NCBI GenBank assembly: GCA_937927895.1
Contig: CALGKA010000099.1
Coordinates: 1 to 55,947, forward strand
Source of the DNA: an uncultured Granulosicoccaceae bacterium
Lineage (GTDB): Bacteria; Pseudomonadota; Gammaproteobacteria; Granulosicoccales; Granulosicoccaceae
Reading direction: 5' to 3'
Length of the DNA stretch: 55,947 bases
The notes under the pieces were generated by a model that saw only the letters and a program-made list of their open reading frames with translations, was not told the origin of the DNA and made no database searches. Positions 45,009-53,984 of this stretch are shown here, piece after piece. Each line of letters opens with the position of its first letter. Position 1 is the first letter of the stretch. The translations under genes were made by a program, and so were the position numbers.

Positions 45009-46052
45009 CTAATTGCAAGGATTGTTGGGTGGTAAACCCGCCAGGTGGAGTTGTACTTCCTCGGCGATCATGTTGGCGGCTTTTTTTACTGTGGTCTTTG
45101 ATGCTCCAGCAATGTGGGGCGTTAAAGTTACATTCGGTAGTGTTAAAAATTTCGAGTCTATTGGTAGAGGCTCTAGCGGAAATGTTTCCAGCATGGCGCC
45201 TGATAAGTGTTTTGAATAAAGTGCGTCATACAGGGCGTCGTAGTCAAGCAAGGGGCCGCGCGCTGTATTCACCAGCACAGCGCCGGGCTTCATCATGGCA
45301 ATTGCTTTGCGGTCTATCATGTTGGTGGTTTGCGCTGAAACTCTGGCGTGCAGAGTGACGGCATCTGATTGTTGTAAAAGCGATTCGAGTTCAACGTGCT
45401 CTACACCGTAAGCGATATCTTCATCGCTGAGAGTAATGTAGGGGTCTGCAACCAGAATGCGGCTGCCAAAAGCCTTTAATAGCTTTGCTACCTTAACGCC
45501 AATTTCTGCATAGCCAATAATGCCTACCGTCATTGTCGATAACTCATCGCGTTGTGCATCGGCACGGTATAAGTCACCTCGCCATTTGCCTTGCATGAGG
45601 TCCGCATGGCCCCGGCTTATGTTTCTTGTTTCTGCTATCAATGCGCCAATGGTGAATTCTGCAACTGCACTTGCGTTACGCCCGGGCGTGTTAACTATTT
45701 TTACGTTGTTTTGAGTGGCGGTATTAATATCAACGTTAACAGGGCCACCCCTGGATACGGCAAGGAGTTCAAGGTGGCTAAGTTCGTTAAGCACCGCTGT
45801 AGTAATGGGAGCTATGTGGGTAACAAGTATTTGAGCGTTACGGGCAAGCGCTATGACATCTGACGGCTTGCCTTGAAATTCTTTGATGTTGCTAAGATCT
45901 GGCTCTGTACTTTTCTGAGTGATTGGCTCGTCAGGAAAGGGGAGATCCATCCAGTGAAATGTTGTGTCTTGCTTTAGGGTTGTCTGCAGGGCTTCTTTAA
46001 ATGCAGTGGACCGCATAAAATTGTCGCCAATAATCGCTATCTCTACGCTCAT
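45009..46052 (-). CDS. D-isomer-specific 2-hydroxyacid dehydrogenase (variant NAD-binding loop)
   Basis: The product is 347 residues. The NAD-binding Rossmann loop at 177-185 reads GIIGYAEIG, with Ala in place of the middle Gly of GxGxxG. Catalytic residues of the family are present: NTARGPLLD with R265, ETFPLEPLP with E294 and TPHIAGA with H313. Family members oxidise 2-hydroxyacids or, in the PdxB and SerA types, phosphorylated ones, with NAD(P). The start overlaps the stop of the FGGY kinase by 4 bp, so it is translationally coupled to it. It probably oxidises or reduces an intermediate produced by the kinase pathway. Confidence 0.88.
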   Translation of the reverse strand: MSVEIAIIGDNFMRSTAFKEALQTTLKQDTTFHWMDLPFPDEPITQKSTEPDLSNIKEFQGKPSDVIALARNAQILVTHIAPITTAVLNELSHLELLAVSRGGPVNVDINTATQNNVKIVNTPGRNASAVAEFTIGALIAETRNISRGHADLMQGKWRGDLYRADAQRDELSTMTVGIIGYAEIGVKVAKLLKAFGSRILVADPYITLSDEDIAYGVEHVELESLLQQSDAVTLHARVSAQTTNMIDRKAIAMMKPGAVLVNTARGPLLDYDALYDALYSKHLSGAMLETFPLEPLPIDSKFLTLPNVTLTPHIAGASKTTVKKAANMIAEEVQLHLAGLPPNNPCN

Positions 46053-47653
46053 GATGCAAGGTTTCTTAGTTGGTTGCGGAGGGTGGCGATATCTGACCAG
46101 TTGTTTACTTGTGATTTTCTAAAGGTGAGGTATAGCTGGTAGAGTTGTTCGTAGTGCCGGGTGTGTTCAATTTCTGGATGAACTGGTTCACTAACAGCGT
46201 CGCCAAGCCATTGGTCGACACAAGTATTTATGTCCTTATAAAACCCGTGCTTCACAGTAGCTATCATGACAGCGCCGGCGGCTCCTGCTTCCGGCTGCTC
46301 AATAACAGTGACGGGTCTGTTCATGATGGAGGCGAAGATCTGTTGTATCGCAGCAGACTTTGCAGCGCCACCGGTAATTCTGATTTCAGCTGGTAGTTCG
46401 CCTAGTGCTTCATAGCAATCTCGGGCTGCAAAACCCAGGCCTTCGACAACGCAGCGAACCATATCGTAGAAGCTGTGTGATTGCTCAAGGCCAATGAAGC
46501 TAGCCCTGGCGTCTGCATTAACAAACGGACCGCGTTCGCCGGCGCTTGCAATATAGGGGTGAAAGATCGCAGCAAGTGGGGCGGTAGTGTTCAGGTTTTT
46601 GTTAAGCGATTCATAAAGCTCTGGTAGTTCAATGTTATGACCTGCAGAGCGAATAACATCGCAGGCTAAGTTTAGAATCCAATCCAGGTTAAGTGTTGCT
46701 GCCATATTGGATTGAAGTTGTACAAAGCCTCCGCCTGGAAAAGCGATGGTATAGCCTGTTTTTTCTGCTGGCAGCTGGATATCTTGAGCTGTGCCCGCGT
46801 AGCGCATGTGAATGCCGGTGGTGCCGAGTATGGTCATTGCCGACTCCTGGCCGTCGTTGTAAAGACCGCCACCTAAAGCTGTACAAATTACATCGACATA
46901 TCCAAGGGTTACCTCGATGCTTTCAGGTAGCCCGATTTGCCTGGCAATGTTGTCGAGTAAGGTGTGTGATTGTTTTAGCCCGTCAACAATAGGAGGTAGT
47001 AAATTTTTGCGATGTTCCAGTTTAAGCGCACTGATTACCTCAGCTGAATAAGTTGTAGAGTTAATATCGCCGAAAGTAAATAACGCTTCACTGGGGTCAG
47101 TGGCACGTTCGCCAGTAAGGCATAAATAGAGATAGTCTTTCCAGTGCAAAGCGCTGTGTGCGTCATCGAGCAGGGAAGGTTGGTGTTGTTCTATCCAGCG
47201 AAGTTGGCTGCGCATTTGTGCGGCATTAATAGCCGTGCCCGTGCTGTTAAAAATAGATTCGTAGTGTGCAGATGTTTCGATCTCTTGGGCGATCACTGCT
47301 GCACGTGAATCAAGCCATAGCCACCCTTCGTGCAATGGTTCGCCGTGACGGTCGGTTAGCAGCAAGCCGTCGCCTTGTGCGGTAATGGCTATACCTTTAA
47401 CAAGCGCTGATTGATCTCCGAGCTTGTCTACCAGCTCTGTTAGTGAATCCAGTACTATGGAACGGGTGGCCTGCATGCTTTGTGTAGCGCCGCCGTCTGG
47501 AGTGCTTTTATAGTCATTTGAGCGACTGCAACTGCCGATAAAATGGCCGTTGGCAGTAAATGCAACGCACTTTATTTGCGAAGTTCCTGCATCTACGCCA
47601 ATGAATATGGGGTTGTTCTTATTTGCTTCGCTCACAGTATTTGGAGTGGCCAA
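46049..47653 (-). CDS. FGGY-family carbohydrate kinase (erythritol kinase EryA-like)
   Basis: The product is 534 residues. The N-terminal FGGY domain begins FIGVDAGTSQIKCVAFTANG, and the C-terminal domain has GLGFAARDCYEALG, ITGGAAKSAAIQQIFA and AGAAGAVMIA. The order GEPLHEGWLWLDSRAA, GERATDPSEALFTFGDIN and NLLPPIVDG resembles, from memory, the polyol-kinase branch that includes erythritol kinase EryA. The match is a recollection and not a search result. It is first in a leftward operon and divergent from the SorC regulator; EryA too is encoded with a SorC-family regulator (EryD). A tetritol or pentitol substrate is plausible. Confidence 0.85.
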   Translation of the reverse strand: MATPNTVSEANKNNPIFIGVDAGTSQIKCVAFTANGHFIGSCSRSNDYKSTPDGGATQSMQATRSIVLDSLTELVDKLGDQSALVKGIAITAQGDGLLLTDRHGEPLHEGWLWLDSRAAVIAQEIETSAHYESIFNSTGTAINAAQMRSQLRWIEQHQPSLLDDAHSALHWKDYLYLCLTGERATDPSEALFTFGDINSTTYSAEVISALKLEHRKNLLPPIVDGLKQSHTLLDNIARQIGLPESIEVTLGYVDVICTALGGGLYNDGQESAMTILGTTGIHMRYAGTAQDIQLPAEKTGYTIAFPGGGFVQLQSNMAATLNLDWILNLACDVIRSAGHNIELPELYESLNKNLNTTAPLAAIFHPYIASAGERGPFVNADARASFIGLEQSHSFYDMVRCVVEGLGFAARDCYEALGELPAEIRITGGAAKSAAIQQIFASIMNRPVTVIEQPEAGAAGAVMIATVKHGFYKDINTCVDQWLGDAVSEPVHPEIEHTRHYEQLYQLYLTFRKSQVNNWSDIATLRNQLRNLAS

Positions 47654-47723
47654 TTGGCTGGTCTCATAAAACGGAATTCATCCAAGCTGGCTGAATTCCC
47701 ACGATTGCTCGGAATTGTTAGAC

Positions 47724-47754
47724 TAACAAATGTAAGCTGCAAAAGCATTTGTTA
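47724..47754. promoter_or_regulatory. Inverted repeat in the kinase/SorC intergenic region (candidate operator)
   Basis: taacaaatg at 47724-47732 is matched by catttgtta at 47746-47754, a perfect 9-bp inverted repeat with a 13-bp spacer. It lies between the divergent FGGY kinase and SorC genes, where a SorC regulator would be expected to bind. The role is inference. Confidence 0.6.
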
Positions 47755-47820
47755 ATATAGCGCCAAGTGGAACCTTGCCGTGGTGAGTTACACTGAACCC
47801 TTTTTTTGTGGCCAGACTGA

Positions 47821-48804
47821 ATGAAGAAGAAATCCAAATCTAATATCTCTTTCCAACAAGACAACACCGGTATGTTGGCTGAAATTGCAGAGCTGTATTA
47901 CAAGGATGGGCTAACACAAAATCAGATTGCAGCCCGCGTTGGAGTGTCTCGCCCAACTATTGTAAATTACGTAAAGCAAGCGCGTGAGCAGGGTATTGTA
48001 GACATAAGAATTAACGGGTCCGCGTATGCAGGCTCTACATTGTCGCGTGAATTGTGTGAAAAATATGATCTTGAAGATGTCTACATCGCGAGAAATTCTG
48101 CAGCAAGCCTTGTTGATCCACAACATGAAACCTCACTAGAGGCGGTTCATAAGGTGGCGCGCCTTGGCGCCATGGCGCTTTCAGATCTATTGGTCAGTGG
48201 TGATGTGCTGGGTGTCTCGTGGGGGCAGACCGTACATTTTGCAGCGGAAGAAATGCCGCATCGTCAAGTTAATAACCTGAGTGTCTGTCAACTGATTGGG
48301 TCTATGTCATCAGAGTCTTTTGAGACTTCCGAGGCCAGTACCATTCGTATTGCTAATCGCACTGGCGGTCACTGCAGTACCTTGCATTCCCCGGCGATTT
48401 TGTCATCAGTGAAATTGGCGCAGCAGCTCAGGGAAGAGCCCATTGTGAAAAAACAACTAGCGCGCTTCGACGATCTAACCAAAGCGTTTTTCTCAGTCGG
48501 GAATACACGCAACTACACCATGGTAGTGGCTAGTGGTATTGCGTCTATAGAAGAGTGGAAAATGTTTCGCAAGCGCGGTGCGGTGGCTGTTTTAAGTGGC
48601 CATTTTTTGGATAAAGACGGCAACGTGTTAGAGGGCGACTTTAGTGAGCGACTCATGGGTATACACCCTGCGCAATTGCGTAATACCCCGGTTCGCATGC
48701 TTGTGGCGGGTGGAGACGACAAACTTGATGCGGTTAAAGCGAGCCTTGCGGGTGGTTATGCCACTCATCTTGTGACTGACGATGTACTCGCCGAGCAGCT
48801 GTAG
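47821..48804 (+). CDS. SorC-family transcriptional regulator
   Basis: The product is 327 residues. The N-terminal HTH reads LAEIAELYYKDGLTQNQIAA then RVGVSRPTIVNYVKQAREQG, typical of SorC/DeoR-type sugar-responsive regulators. The remaining ~250 residues form the phosphosugar-binding domain (LGAMALSDLLVSGDVLGVSW, LIGSMS, HSPAILSS, FSVGNTRNYTMVVASG, GAVAVLSGHFLDKDG, MLVAGGDDKLDAVKASLAGG). Such proteins are usually derepressed by a phosphorylated sugar or polyol. It is divergent from the kinase operon and immediately upstream of the transporter genes, so it most likely regulates both. Confidence 0.9.
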   Translation: MKKKSKSNISFQQDNTGMLAEIAELYYKDGLTQNQIAARVGVSRPTIVNYVKQAREQGIVDIRINGSAYAGSTLSRELCEKYDLEDVYIARNSAASLVDPQHETSLEAVHKVARLGAMALSDLLVSGDVLGVSWGQTVHFAAEEMPHRQVNNLSVCQLIGSMSSESFETSEASTIRIANRTGGHCSTLHSPAILSSVKLAQQLREEPIVKKQLARFDDLTKAFFSVGNTRNYTMVVASGIASIEEWKMFRKRGAVAVLSGHFLDKDGNVLEGDFSERLMGIHPAQLRNTPVRMLVAGGDDKLDAVKASLAGGYATHLVTDDVLAEQL

Positions 48805-48963
48805 TCGTAGAACAAGCTGCATTGGTGCTGCTATGACTGAAAAAAATGCTAGTTAACATGTGACAATTAATCGAACATAAGTTAAGTTGTGGGCTCGATA
48901 GGGAGCATTTAGGTTCTATCGTGGCGGGTGGCCGCCTGATCTCGAAAATTGGAGGAGATATCA

Positions 48964-49947
48964 ATGAATACATTTTTCAAAACATTCACCGGAATCGTTG
49001 TCGGTGCGACAGCGCTGGTAGCGTCGGTTACAGCAACCGCTGGTGATCATTTGTCACTAGAGGGTAAAAAAGTCGGTATAGCAGTGGTGGGAACCCAGCA
49101 TTTTTGGGATCGTGAAGCATTTAATGGTGCGGTAGATACCGTTAAAAAACTTGGTGGTGAGGTGGTGCCTGTCGATGGTGGCCGCGATAACCAGGTACAC
49201 GCAGACAATCACGATATCCTGCTTACCAACAAAGTCGATGCAGTCATATCAATATTGGGTGACGGTGCGGTAGAGCCTAAATTCGAAGCGTTGAAAAATG
49301 CGGGTATACCAGTTTTTACGGTTGATCACTCGTCCCCACACGCAGTCAATAACACAACCTCTGATAACTATTATATGGGCACCACAATTGGTCGCTACAT
49401 GGCAGACTCAATCGGTGGCAAGGGACGTGTTGCGATCTTTAATGCATTTGAAGGTGCGTTAAGAATTTGCGGAATTCGTGCGGGCTTATGGAAGTACGTG
49501 ATGCAAGACTATCCAGGGATTGAAGTGATTCAGCCGGAACTTGCAGAGGCTTTTGCTAATGCACCGGAAGATGCTCGTAAGAAAACCCTAGACTTTCTAA
49601 ATCAAAACCCCAAGGGAACCGTTGACGCTATTCATGTGGGCTGTTGGGATCAGCCGGCTATTGGGATAGTACAAGCGCTTGAAGAGGCCGGTCGTACAGA
49701 GATAAAGGTTACAGCACTAGATGGTGGGCCGGAAACCCTCGAGATAATGGCTGAAGAGAACAGTCCTTTTGTGGCTAATGTGGCGCAACAACCTAACGTG
49801 ATAGGTAGTACGGCTGCGATGAATGTTGCACGACATTTTCACGGTGAGACGTTATTGCCGCAAACCTATGTTGACGTTATGCCTGTTAACGGTCCAGAAG
49901 AGGCAAAGGCAGTTTATGAAAAGCTAGGGTACGGTACGCTTAAATAA
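48964..49947 (+). CDS. Periplasmic sugar-binding protein of ABC transporter (RbsB-like)
   Basis: From ATG 48964 (GGAGGAG 6 bp upstream) the product is 327 residues with signal peptide MNTFFKTFTGIVVGATALVA and cleavage after TATAG. The mature part is a Peripla_BP_4-type protein: KVGIAVVGTQHFWDREAFNG, DAVISILGDGAVEPKFEA, VFTVDHSS, SIGGKGRVAIFNAF and TALDGGPETLEIMA. It binds a sugar or polyol and delivers it to the two permeases downstream. Its high expression is likely aided by a hairpin in the gap to the ATPase gene. Confidence 0.9.
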   Translation: MNTFFKTFTGIVVGATALVASVTATAGDHLSLEGKKVGIAVVGTQHFWDREAFNGAVDTVKKLGGEVVPVDGGRDNQVHADNHDILLTNKVDAVISILGDGAVEPKFEALKNAGIPVFTVDHSSPHAVNNTTSDNYYMGTTIGRYMADSIGGKGRVAIFNAFEGALRICGIRAGLWKYVMQDYPGIEVIQPELAEAFANAPEDARKKTLDFLNQNPKGTVDAIHVGCWDQPAIGIVQALEEAGRTEIKVTALDGGPETLEIMAEENSPFVANVAQQPNVIGSTAAMNVARHFHGETLLPQTYVDVMPVNGPEEAKAVYEKLGYGTLK

Positions 49948-49979
49948 TCTGCCCATACTCATACATAGCTAAGTAGTTT

Positions 49980-50003
49980 CAAAGCCCGCATTGTCGGGCT
50001 TTG
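49980..50003 (+). terminator. Hairpin between binding-protein and ATPase genes
   Basis: caaagcccg (49980-49988), loop cattgt and cgggctttg (49995-50003) form a perfect 9-bp stem. It is not followed by a long T-run, so it is probably an attenuating or 3'-end-protecting hairpin that raises binding-protein mRNA over the rest of the operon, as in other sugar ABC operons. The regulatory effect is inference. Confidence 0.65.
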
Positions 50004-50057
50004 GTATGTCTAAGTTAGTCATTATTTTTTCTTAAATTCTTATAGTGATTTGTGACT

Positions 50058-51611
50058 ATGGTTAATGAGTTGAACACTCCGTCGTATTTGCAGATGGAGT
50101 CAATCTCGAAGGCATTTCCCGGGGTGCAAGCACTCGATAACGCCTCATTGTCAGTTCGTGCTGCCGAAATACACGGATTGGTTGGTGAGAATGGTGCGGG
50201 TAAATCCACCATTATAAAAGTATTGGCGGGCGTTTATTCACCCGATGAGGGCTCAATTGTTATAGATAACATAGAGCAGAAAAATCATAGTCCAGCCTCA
50301 GTGCATGAAGCTGGTGTACGTTTTATTCATCAAGAGCTCAATTTGGTTCCGCACTTTACAGTGGCTGAATCTGTTTTTATGGGGCAGGAAATCAGCAGCC
50401 CCGTAGGGTTAAGAAAACGGCAGATGCGCAGCCGTGCAGAAGATTTTTTACAGCAATCTCTGCAGTATCAACTGAGCGGTAAAAAATTAATCCGTGACTT
50501 AGGTGTTGCTGAACGTAAGTTGGTGCAAATTGCTCGCGCTTTAATTGATAACAAAGCTAAAGTGGTAGTTTTTGATGAGCCAACAGGCCCGCTTGCCAGT
50601 AACGAGGTTGAGCAACTATTTAGAGCGATTCGTGGGTTGCGTGAACGCGGTATCGCCATTGTTTATGTGTCGCACTACCTGGGTGAAATTACCGATCTTT
50701 GTGATCGTGTGACGGTATTCAGAAATGGTAAAACGGTCAGTGTGTTAGCAGGCGCCGATGCTGAAAACAGCCAAACGATTATTCAGCAGATGGTGGGCCG
50801 TGATATCACCACGTTATACCCGGAGCGCAGACGCGTAAGCGAAAAATTTGTGCTGTCATGTGCCGGTTTGTCTTGTCAGCCGTATTTTCAGGGGGTGGAC
50901 TTGAACGTTAGTGCCGGTGAAATTGTAGGTATTGCGGGGTTAGTCGGGTCGGGCAGGGAAGAGTTAATTGATGTGTTGTACGGGCTGAAAAAGGCAACTG
51001 CCGGTACGGTTGAACTTGATGGTCAAGCTTTGCGTGTTAACAAGCCTCATATAGCGGTTAAGAACGGCATTGTGCTTGTACCCAGAGACAGAAGAAACGC
51101 CGGCTTAGTGCTTGATATGACCGTCGCAGACAATATTAATCTGGCCTCCCTTGATGAGGTATCTACCTTTAAGCTTGAACGGAAAGGCCTTGGGCGTAAG
51201 CGTGCAACAGCGCTTGCAGACAAGCTTGATATCAGGCCAAAAAATGTTAATGCGGTTGTGCGATACCTAAGTGGCGGTAATCAACAAAAAGTAGTTTTGG
51301 CTAAGTGGCTCGCCACCGGATCAAGACTGTTTGTTATGGATGAGCCAACCATTGGTGTTGATATAGGCGCGAAGGTAGAGATTTACCAATTGATAGCAGA
51401 TTTGGCGAGTGGTTCTAATGCCGAATCTGATGGTGCGGGGGTTATTATTTCATCATCTGATCCGTCTGAGCTACTTGGCCTATGTGATCGTATTATTGTG
51501 CTGCTCAGAGGGGAGATAATTGCTGTTAAGGCGGTAGACGAACTAACACTTGATTCGTTGCTCGCTTTAACTACCGGTGGTGTTGTTGCAACAGCCGGGG
51601 CGCTGCACTGA
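50058..51611 (+). CDS. Sugar ABC transporter ATPase (RbsA/XylG type, two domains)
   Basis: From ATG 50058 the product is 517 residues; GTG 50052 is an alternative start 2 codons upstream. Two ATPase domains are visible. The first has Walker A GENGAGKSTIIKVLAG and Walker B VVVFDEPTGPLASN, with a degenerate signature (DLGVAERKLVQIARAL). The second has GLVGSGREELIDVLYG in the Walker A position and LSGGNQQKVVLAKWL as signature, Walker B FVMDEPTIGVDIG. As in RbsA, the second Walker A is atypical. It energises the transporter with the next two permeases. No clear Shine-Dalgarno sets the start. Confidence 0.92.
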   Translation: MVNELNTPSYLQMESISKAFPGVQALDNASLSVRAAEIHGLVGENGAGKSTIIKVLAGVYSPDEGSIVIDNIEQKNHSPASVHEAGVRFIHQELNLVPHFTVAESVFMGQEISSPVGLRKRQMRSRAEDFLQQSLQYQLSGKKLIRDLGVAERKLVQIARALIDNKAKVVVFDEPTGPLASNEVEQLFRAIRGLRERGIAIVYVSHYLGEITDLCDRVTVFRNGKTVSVLAGADAENSQTIIQQMVGRDITTLYPERRRVSEKFVLSCAGLSCQPYFQGVDLNVSAGEIVGIAGLVGSGREELIDVLYGLKKATAGTVELDGQALRVNKPHIAVKNGIVLVPRDRRNAGLVLDMTVADNINLASLDEVSTFKLERKGLGRKRATALADKLDIRPKNVNAVVRYLSGGNQQKVVLAKWLATGSRLFVMDEPTIGVDIGAKVEIYQLIADLASGSNAESDGAGVIISSSDPSELLGLCDRIIVLLRGEIIAVKAVDELTLDSLLALTTGGVVATAGALH

Positions 51612-51612
51612 A

Positions 51613-52602
51613 ATGGCCACACTTAATGCAAACTCTCAATCCAGTGCCTTTAACTGGCGAGCACTAACGGGCTACTTGCCGTTTATAGTTTTTATTTTAA
51701 TGCTTGGGTATCTGGCGGTCTCTGCGCCGCAGCTACTGACTACAGACTCTTTGGATTTAATTCTTCGTCAATCGGTACCGACGGTTGTCGTATGTCTTGG
51801 CTTGGCGGTAGTTGTTATTGCAGGCGGTGATGATGTTGTTGCGGGAGGCATAGATCTTTCTATACCCGCAGCGGCTGTGCTGGCGGCCGCTATTATGGCT
51901 GATCAACTGACTAACCATGGAACAGCGTTTCTACCCGCACTGAGCATGGCTATGGGTGCTGCGGTTATAGTCGGGTTGGTCAATGCGTTTTTAGTGGTAA
52001 AAGTAGCAATGACACCTTTACTGGCAACGCTCGCCACCAGTGTAGCGACGGTAGGAATAACCAAGGTGGTAACGTCAAGCCGCAGAATTAATGTAGACCA
52101 TCCGACCATTGTTAGCTTGCGTGATAATGAGCTTGGCGGCCTGTCTGTTGGTGTGTTGCTAACGTTACTCTTGGTATTGATCTTCTACTTTGCGGTTCAT
52201 CGGAGTAAGTGGGGTATGAGCTTGCAGGCGGTAGGTGGTAACCGTGATGCAGCAGAACTATCTGGTATCTCTGTTAACCGCATGCTAGCGCAATCATTTA
52301 TCCTGGCGTCGGTTGCGGGTGGTTTGGCTTCGGTGTTTGTTTTGGCGCGTGGCTCTGGTTCATCACCTGGCAGTGAAGAGAGCTTGTTACTTGAAATGAT
52401 CCTCGCCACCTTTTTAGGTGCGGCATTCTCGCCGCGAAGAGTAGTCACTCTATGGGGCGCTGTGTTGGGCGCTGTGCTGGTGACGGCTTTATCTATAGGA
52501 TTTAAATCTATTGGCGTGAACGTCTTCTGGACAGGCTGTATAAAAGGTGCGTTAATTTTGCTTGTTGTTGCCAGTGCGGCATTGGCCACGAGTAAAGACT
52601 GA
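51613..52602 (+). CDS. Sugar ABC transporter permease 1 (RbsC-like)
   Basis: I start at ATG 51613, giving 329 residues; the in-frame start at 51577 overlaps the ATPase and adds 12 residues without similarity. BPD_transp_2-type helices are visible: FIVFILMLGYLAVS, VVVIAGGDDVVAGGIDLSIP, FLVVKVAMTPLLATLAT, and the loop VGGNRDAAELSGISVNRM that contacts the ATPase. The start follows the ATPase stop after one base. Two different permeases follow one another, so a heterodimer is likely. Confidence 0.9.
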   Translation: MATLNANSQSSAFNWRALTGYLPFIVFILMLGYLAVSAPQLLTTDSLDLILRQSVPTVVVCLGLAVVVIAGGDDVVAGGIDLSIPAAAVLAAAIMADQLTNHGTAFLPALSMAMGAAVIVGLVNAFLVVKVAMTPLLATLATSVATVGITKVVTSSRRINVDHPTIVSLRDNELGGLSVGVLLTLLLVLIFYFAVHRSKWGMSLQAVGGNRDAAELSGISVNRMLAQSFILASVAGGLASVFVLARGSGSSPGSEESLLLEMILATFLGAAFSPRRVVTLWGAVLGAVLVTALSIGFKSIGVNVFWTGCIKGALILLVVASAALATSKD

Positions 52603-53603
52603 TGACAGAAAATACTCAAGTAAAAGCCTCATCAAGTGCATCGCTTAAACAGCAAGCTGTTGGGTTTTTAAAGCAGTTTGGTTTTCTGTTGATTATTGCG
52701 GCAGTGTTTGGTTTCTTTTCTTTGTACGCGACAAATTTTCTTAGTAGCAGCAACTTACTCAATATTGTCGAAGGCTCTTCAATCCTGCTAATTTTGGCTC
52801 TAGGGATGACTTATATAGTTGCGCTGGGCGGAATAGACTTATCTGTGGGTATTGCCTTTGACTTTGGTGCTGCGTTTGCAATTGTTGCGTTAAAAAACTA
52901 TGACCTTGTCTGGTACTTGGCTGTGATGGTGGGTGTTTCAGGTGGGTTACTAGTCGGGCTGCTTAATGCATTTTTAGTGGTTAAGCTCTCTGTTAGCCCT
53001 TTTATGGCCACCCTGGGTACTTTCTTTATTGGCAGTAGTGTTCAAAGAATATTCACTAATGGTGGTGGGCCTATATCTCATCGCGGCGCACCGCAAGAAT
53101 TCCGGGATTTAGCGGTTGGGAAAATTGCAGGAATACCTTCTGAGATTGTTATCGCCTCTGTGCTGCTACTGGTTTACTTCCTGTTTTTAGAAAAATCAAT
53201 CTTTGGCAAGCGAATACATGCAATAGGAATGCAAAGAGAGGCGGCCTTGGTAGCGGGAATTAACGTCAACAGGTATTTGTTTTGGGGGTTTGTTATTGCA
53301 GGTGGCACATGTGCCATTGGCGGCATCATAGGGTCAGCTAATTTAAGAATGTTTAGCCCGCTGGCAGGTTATTCGTATTTGCTTGATGCCATAGCCGCTG
53401 TATTTATTGGCGCATCATTGAGCCGTAATGGTAGGCCGAGTGTGTCGGGTACGCTAATAGGTGTTTTGTTTTTGGGCATGATTGCCAATGGTTTAAATTT
53501 GATGGGTTTGAACTTTAATACCAAAGACGCGCTAGAGGGGGTCATCTTAGTTGTTGTTCTGATGCTTGCTGTCTATCAACAGAAGTCTCTTGGTAAATCG
53601 TAG
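52602..53603 (+). CDS. Sugar ABC transporter permease 2 (RbsC-like)
   Basis: The product is 333 residues, overlapping the first permease by one base (TGATG). Hallmarks are LILALGMTYIVALGGIDLSV, FLVVKLSVSPFMATLGTFFI and IGMQREAALVAGINVNRY. Paralogous to permease 1 but clearly distinct in sequence. Together with the binding protein and ATPase this completes a CUT2-type transporter. An MITE-like element follows after 55 bp. Confidence 0.92.
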   Translation: MTENTQVKASSSASLKQQAVGFLKQFGFLLIIAAVFGFFSLYATNFLSSSNLLNIVEGSSILLILALGMTYIVALGGIDLSVGIAFDFGAAFAIVALKNYDLVWYLAVMVGVSGGLLVGLLNAFLVVKLSVSPFMATLGTFFIGSSVQRIFTNGGGPISHRGAPQEFRDLAVGKIAGIPSEIVIASVLLLVYFLFLEKSIFGKRIHAIGMQREAALVAGINVNRYLFWGFVIAGGTCAIGGIIGSANLRMFSPLAGYSYLLDAIAAVFIGASLSRNGRPSVSGTLIGVLFLGMIANGLNLMGLNFNTKDALEGVILVVVLMLAVYQQKSLGKS

Positions 53604-53658
53604 TTTGCACTTCTTGGCATTGGCTTTGGTTGTTTTAGAGTTGCAGGCAATGAGTAGC

Positions 53659-53820
53659 TAGTGTCCGTCCATAAACAGCGCGTAGCGAGGTTGTTCCAGG
53701 TGCGTGAGATTTTGCCTACTACATGTAGGCGTTTAGTCATTCTAAATAACTACATGCAGTCGGTAAAAGATTGCGTGCCAGGGGCGACCGCAGTAGCGTT
53801 CGTTTATGGGCGGGCACTAG
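53659..53820 (+). repeat. MITE-like long-hairpin element A, copy 5
   Basis: Same orientation and almost the same sequence as copy 1 (tagtgtccgtccataaac to gtttatgggcgggcactag), about 162 bp. It separates the transporter genes from the aldolase gene, where it could act as a transcription barrier. Flanks are agctag on both sides. Confidence 0.88.
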
Positions 53821-53984
53821 CTAGCGTGGAGCTTTCTAAGCTTCCAACGTTCAGTGTTTGACTGGCAATGAGAGGCAGCAAGAGCAAGATATTAGTTATA
53901 GTAATGTAAAGGCTTGTTGGCTGCTGCAGTTGTATGTTCTGGCAGCACAGGCAAATCATAATTTTCGCAAAGTGGGTTTAGCAA

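Noticed and set aside
44006..53603. AI-2 (Lsr) uptake system
   Set aside because: FGGY kinase, SorC regulator and CUT2 transporter recall Lsr, but the LsrF and LsrG enzymes are missing and the binding protein does not resemble LsrB.
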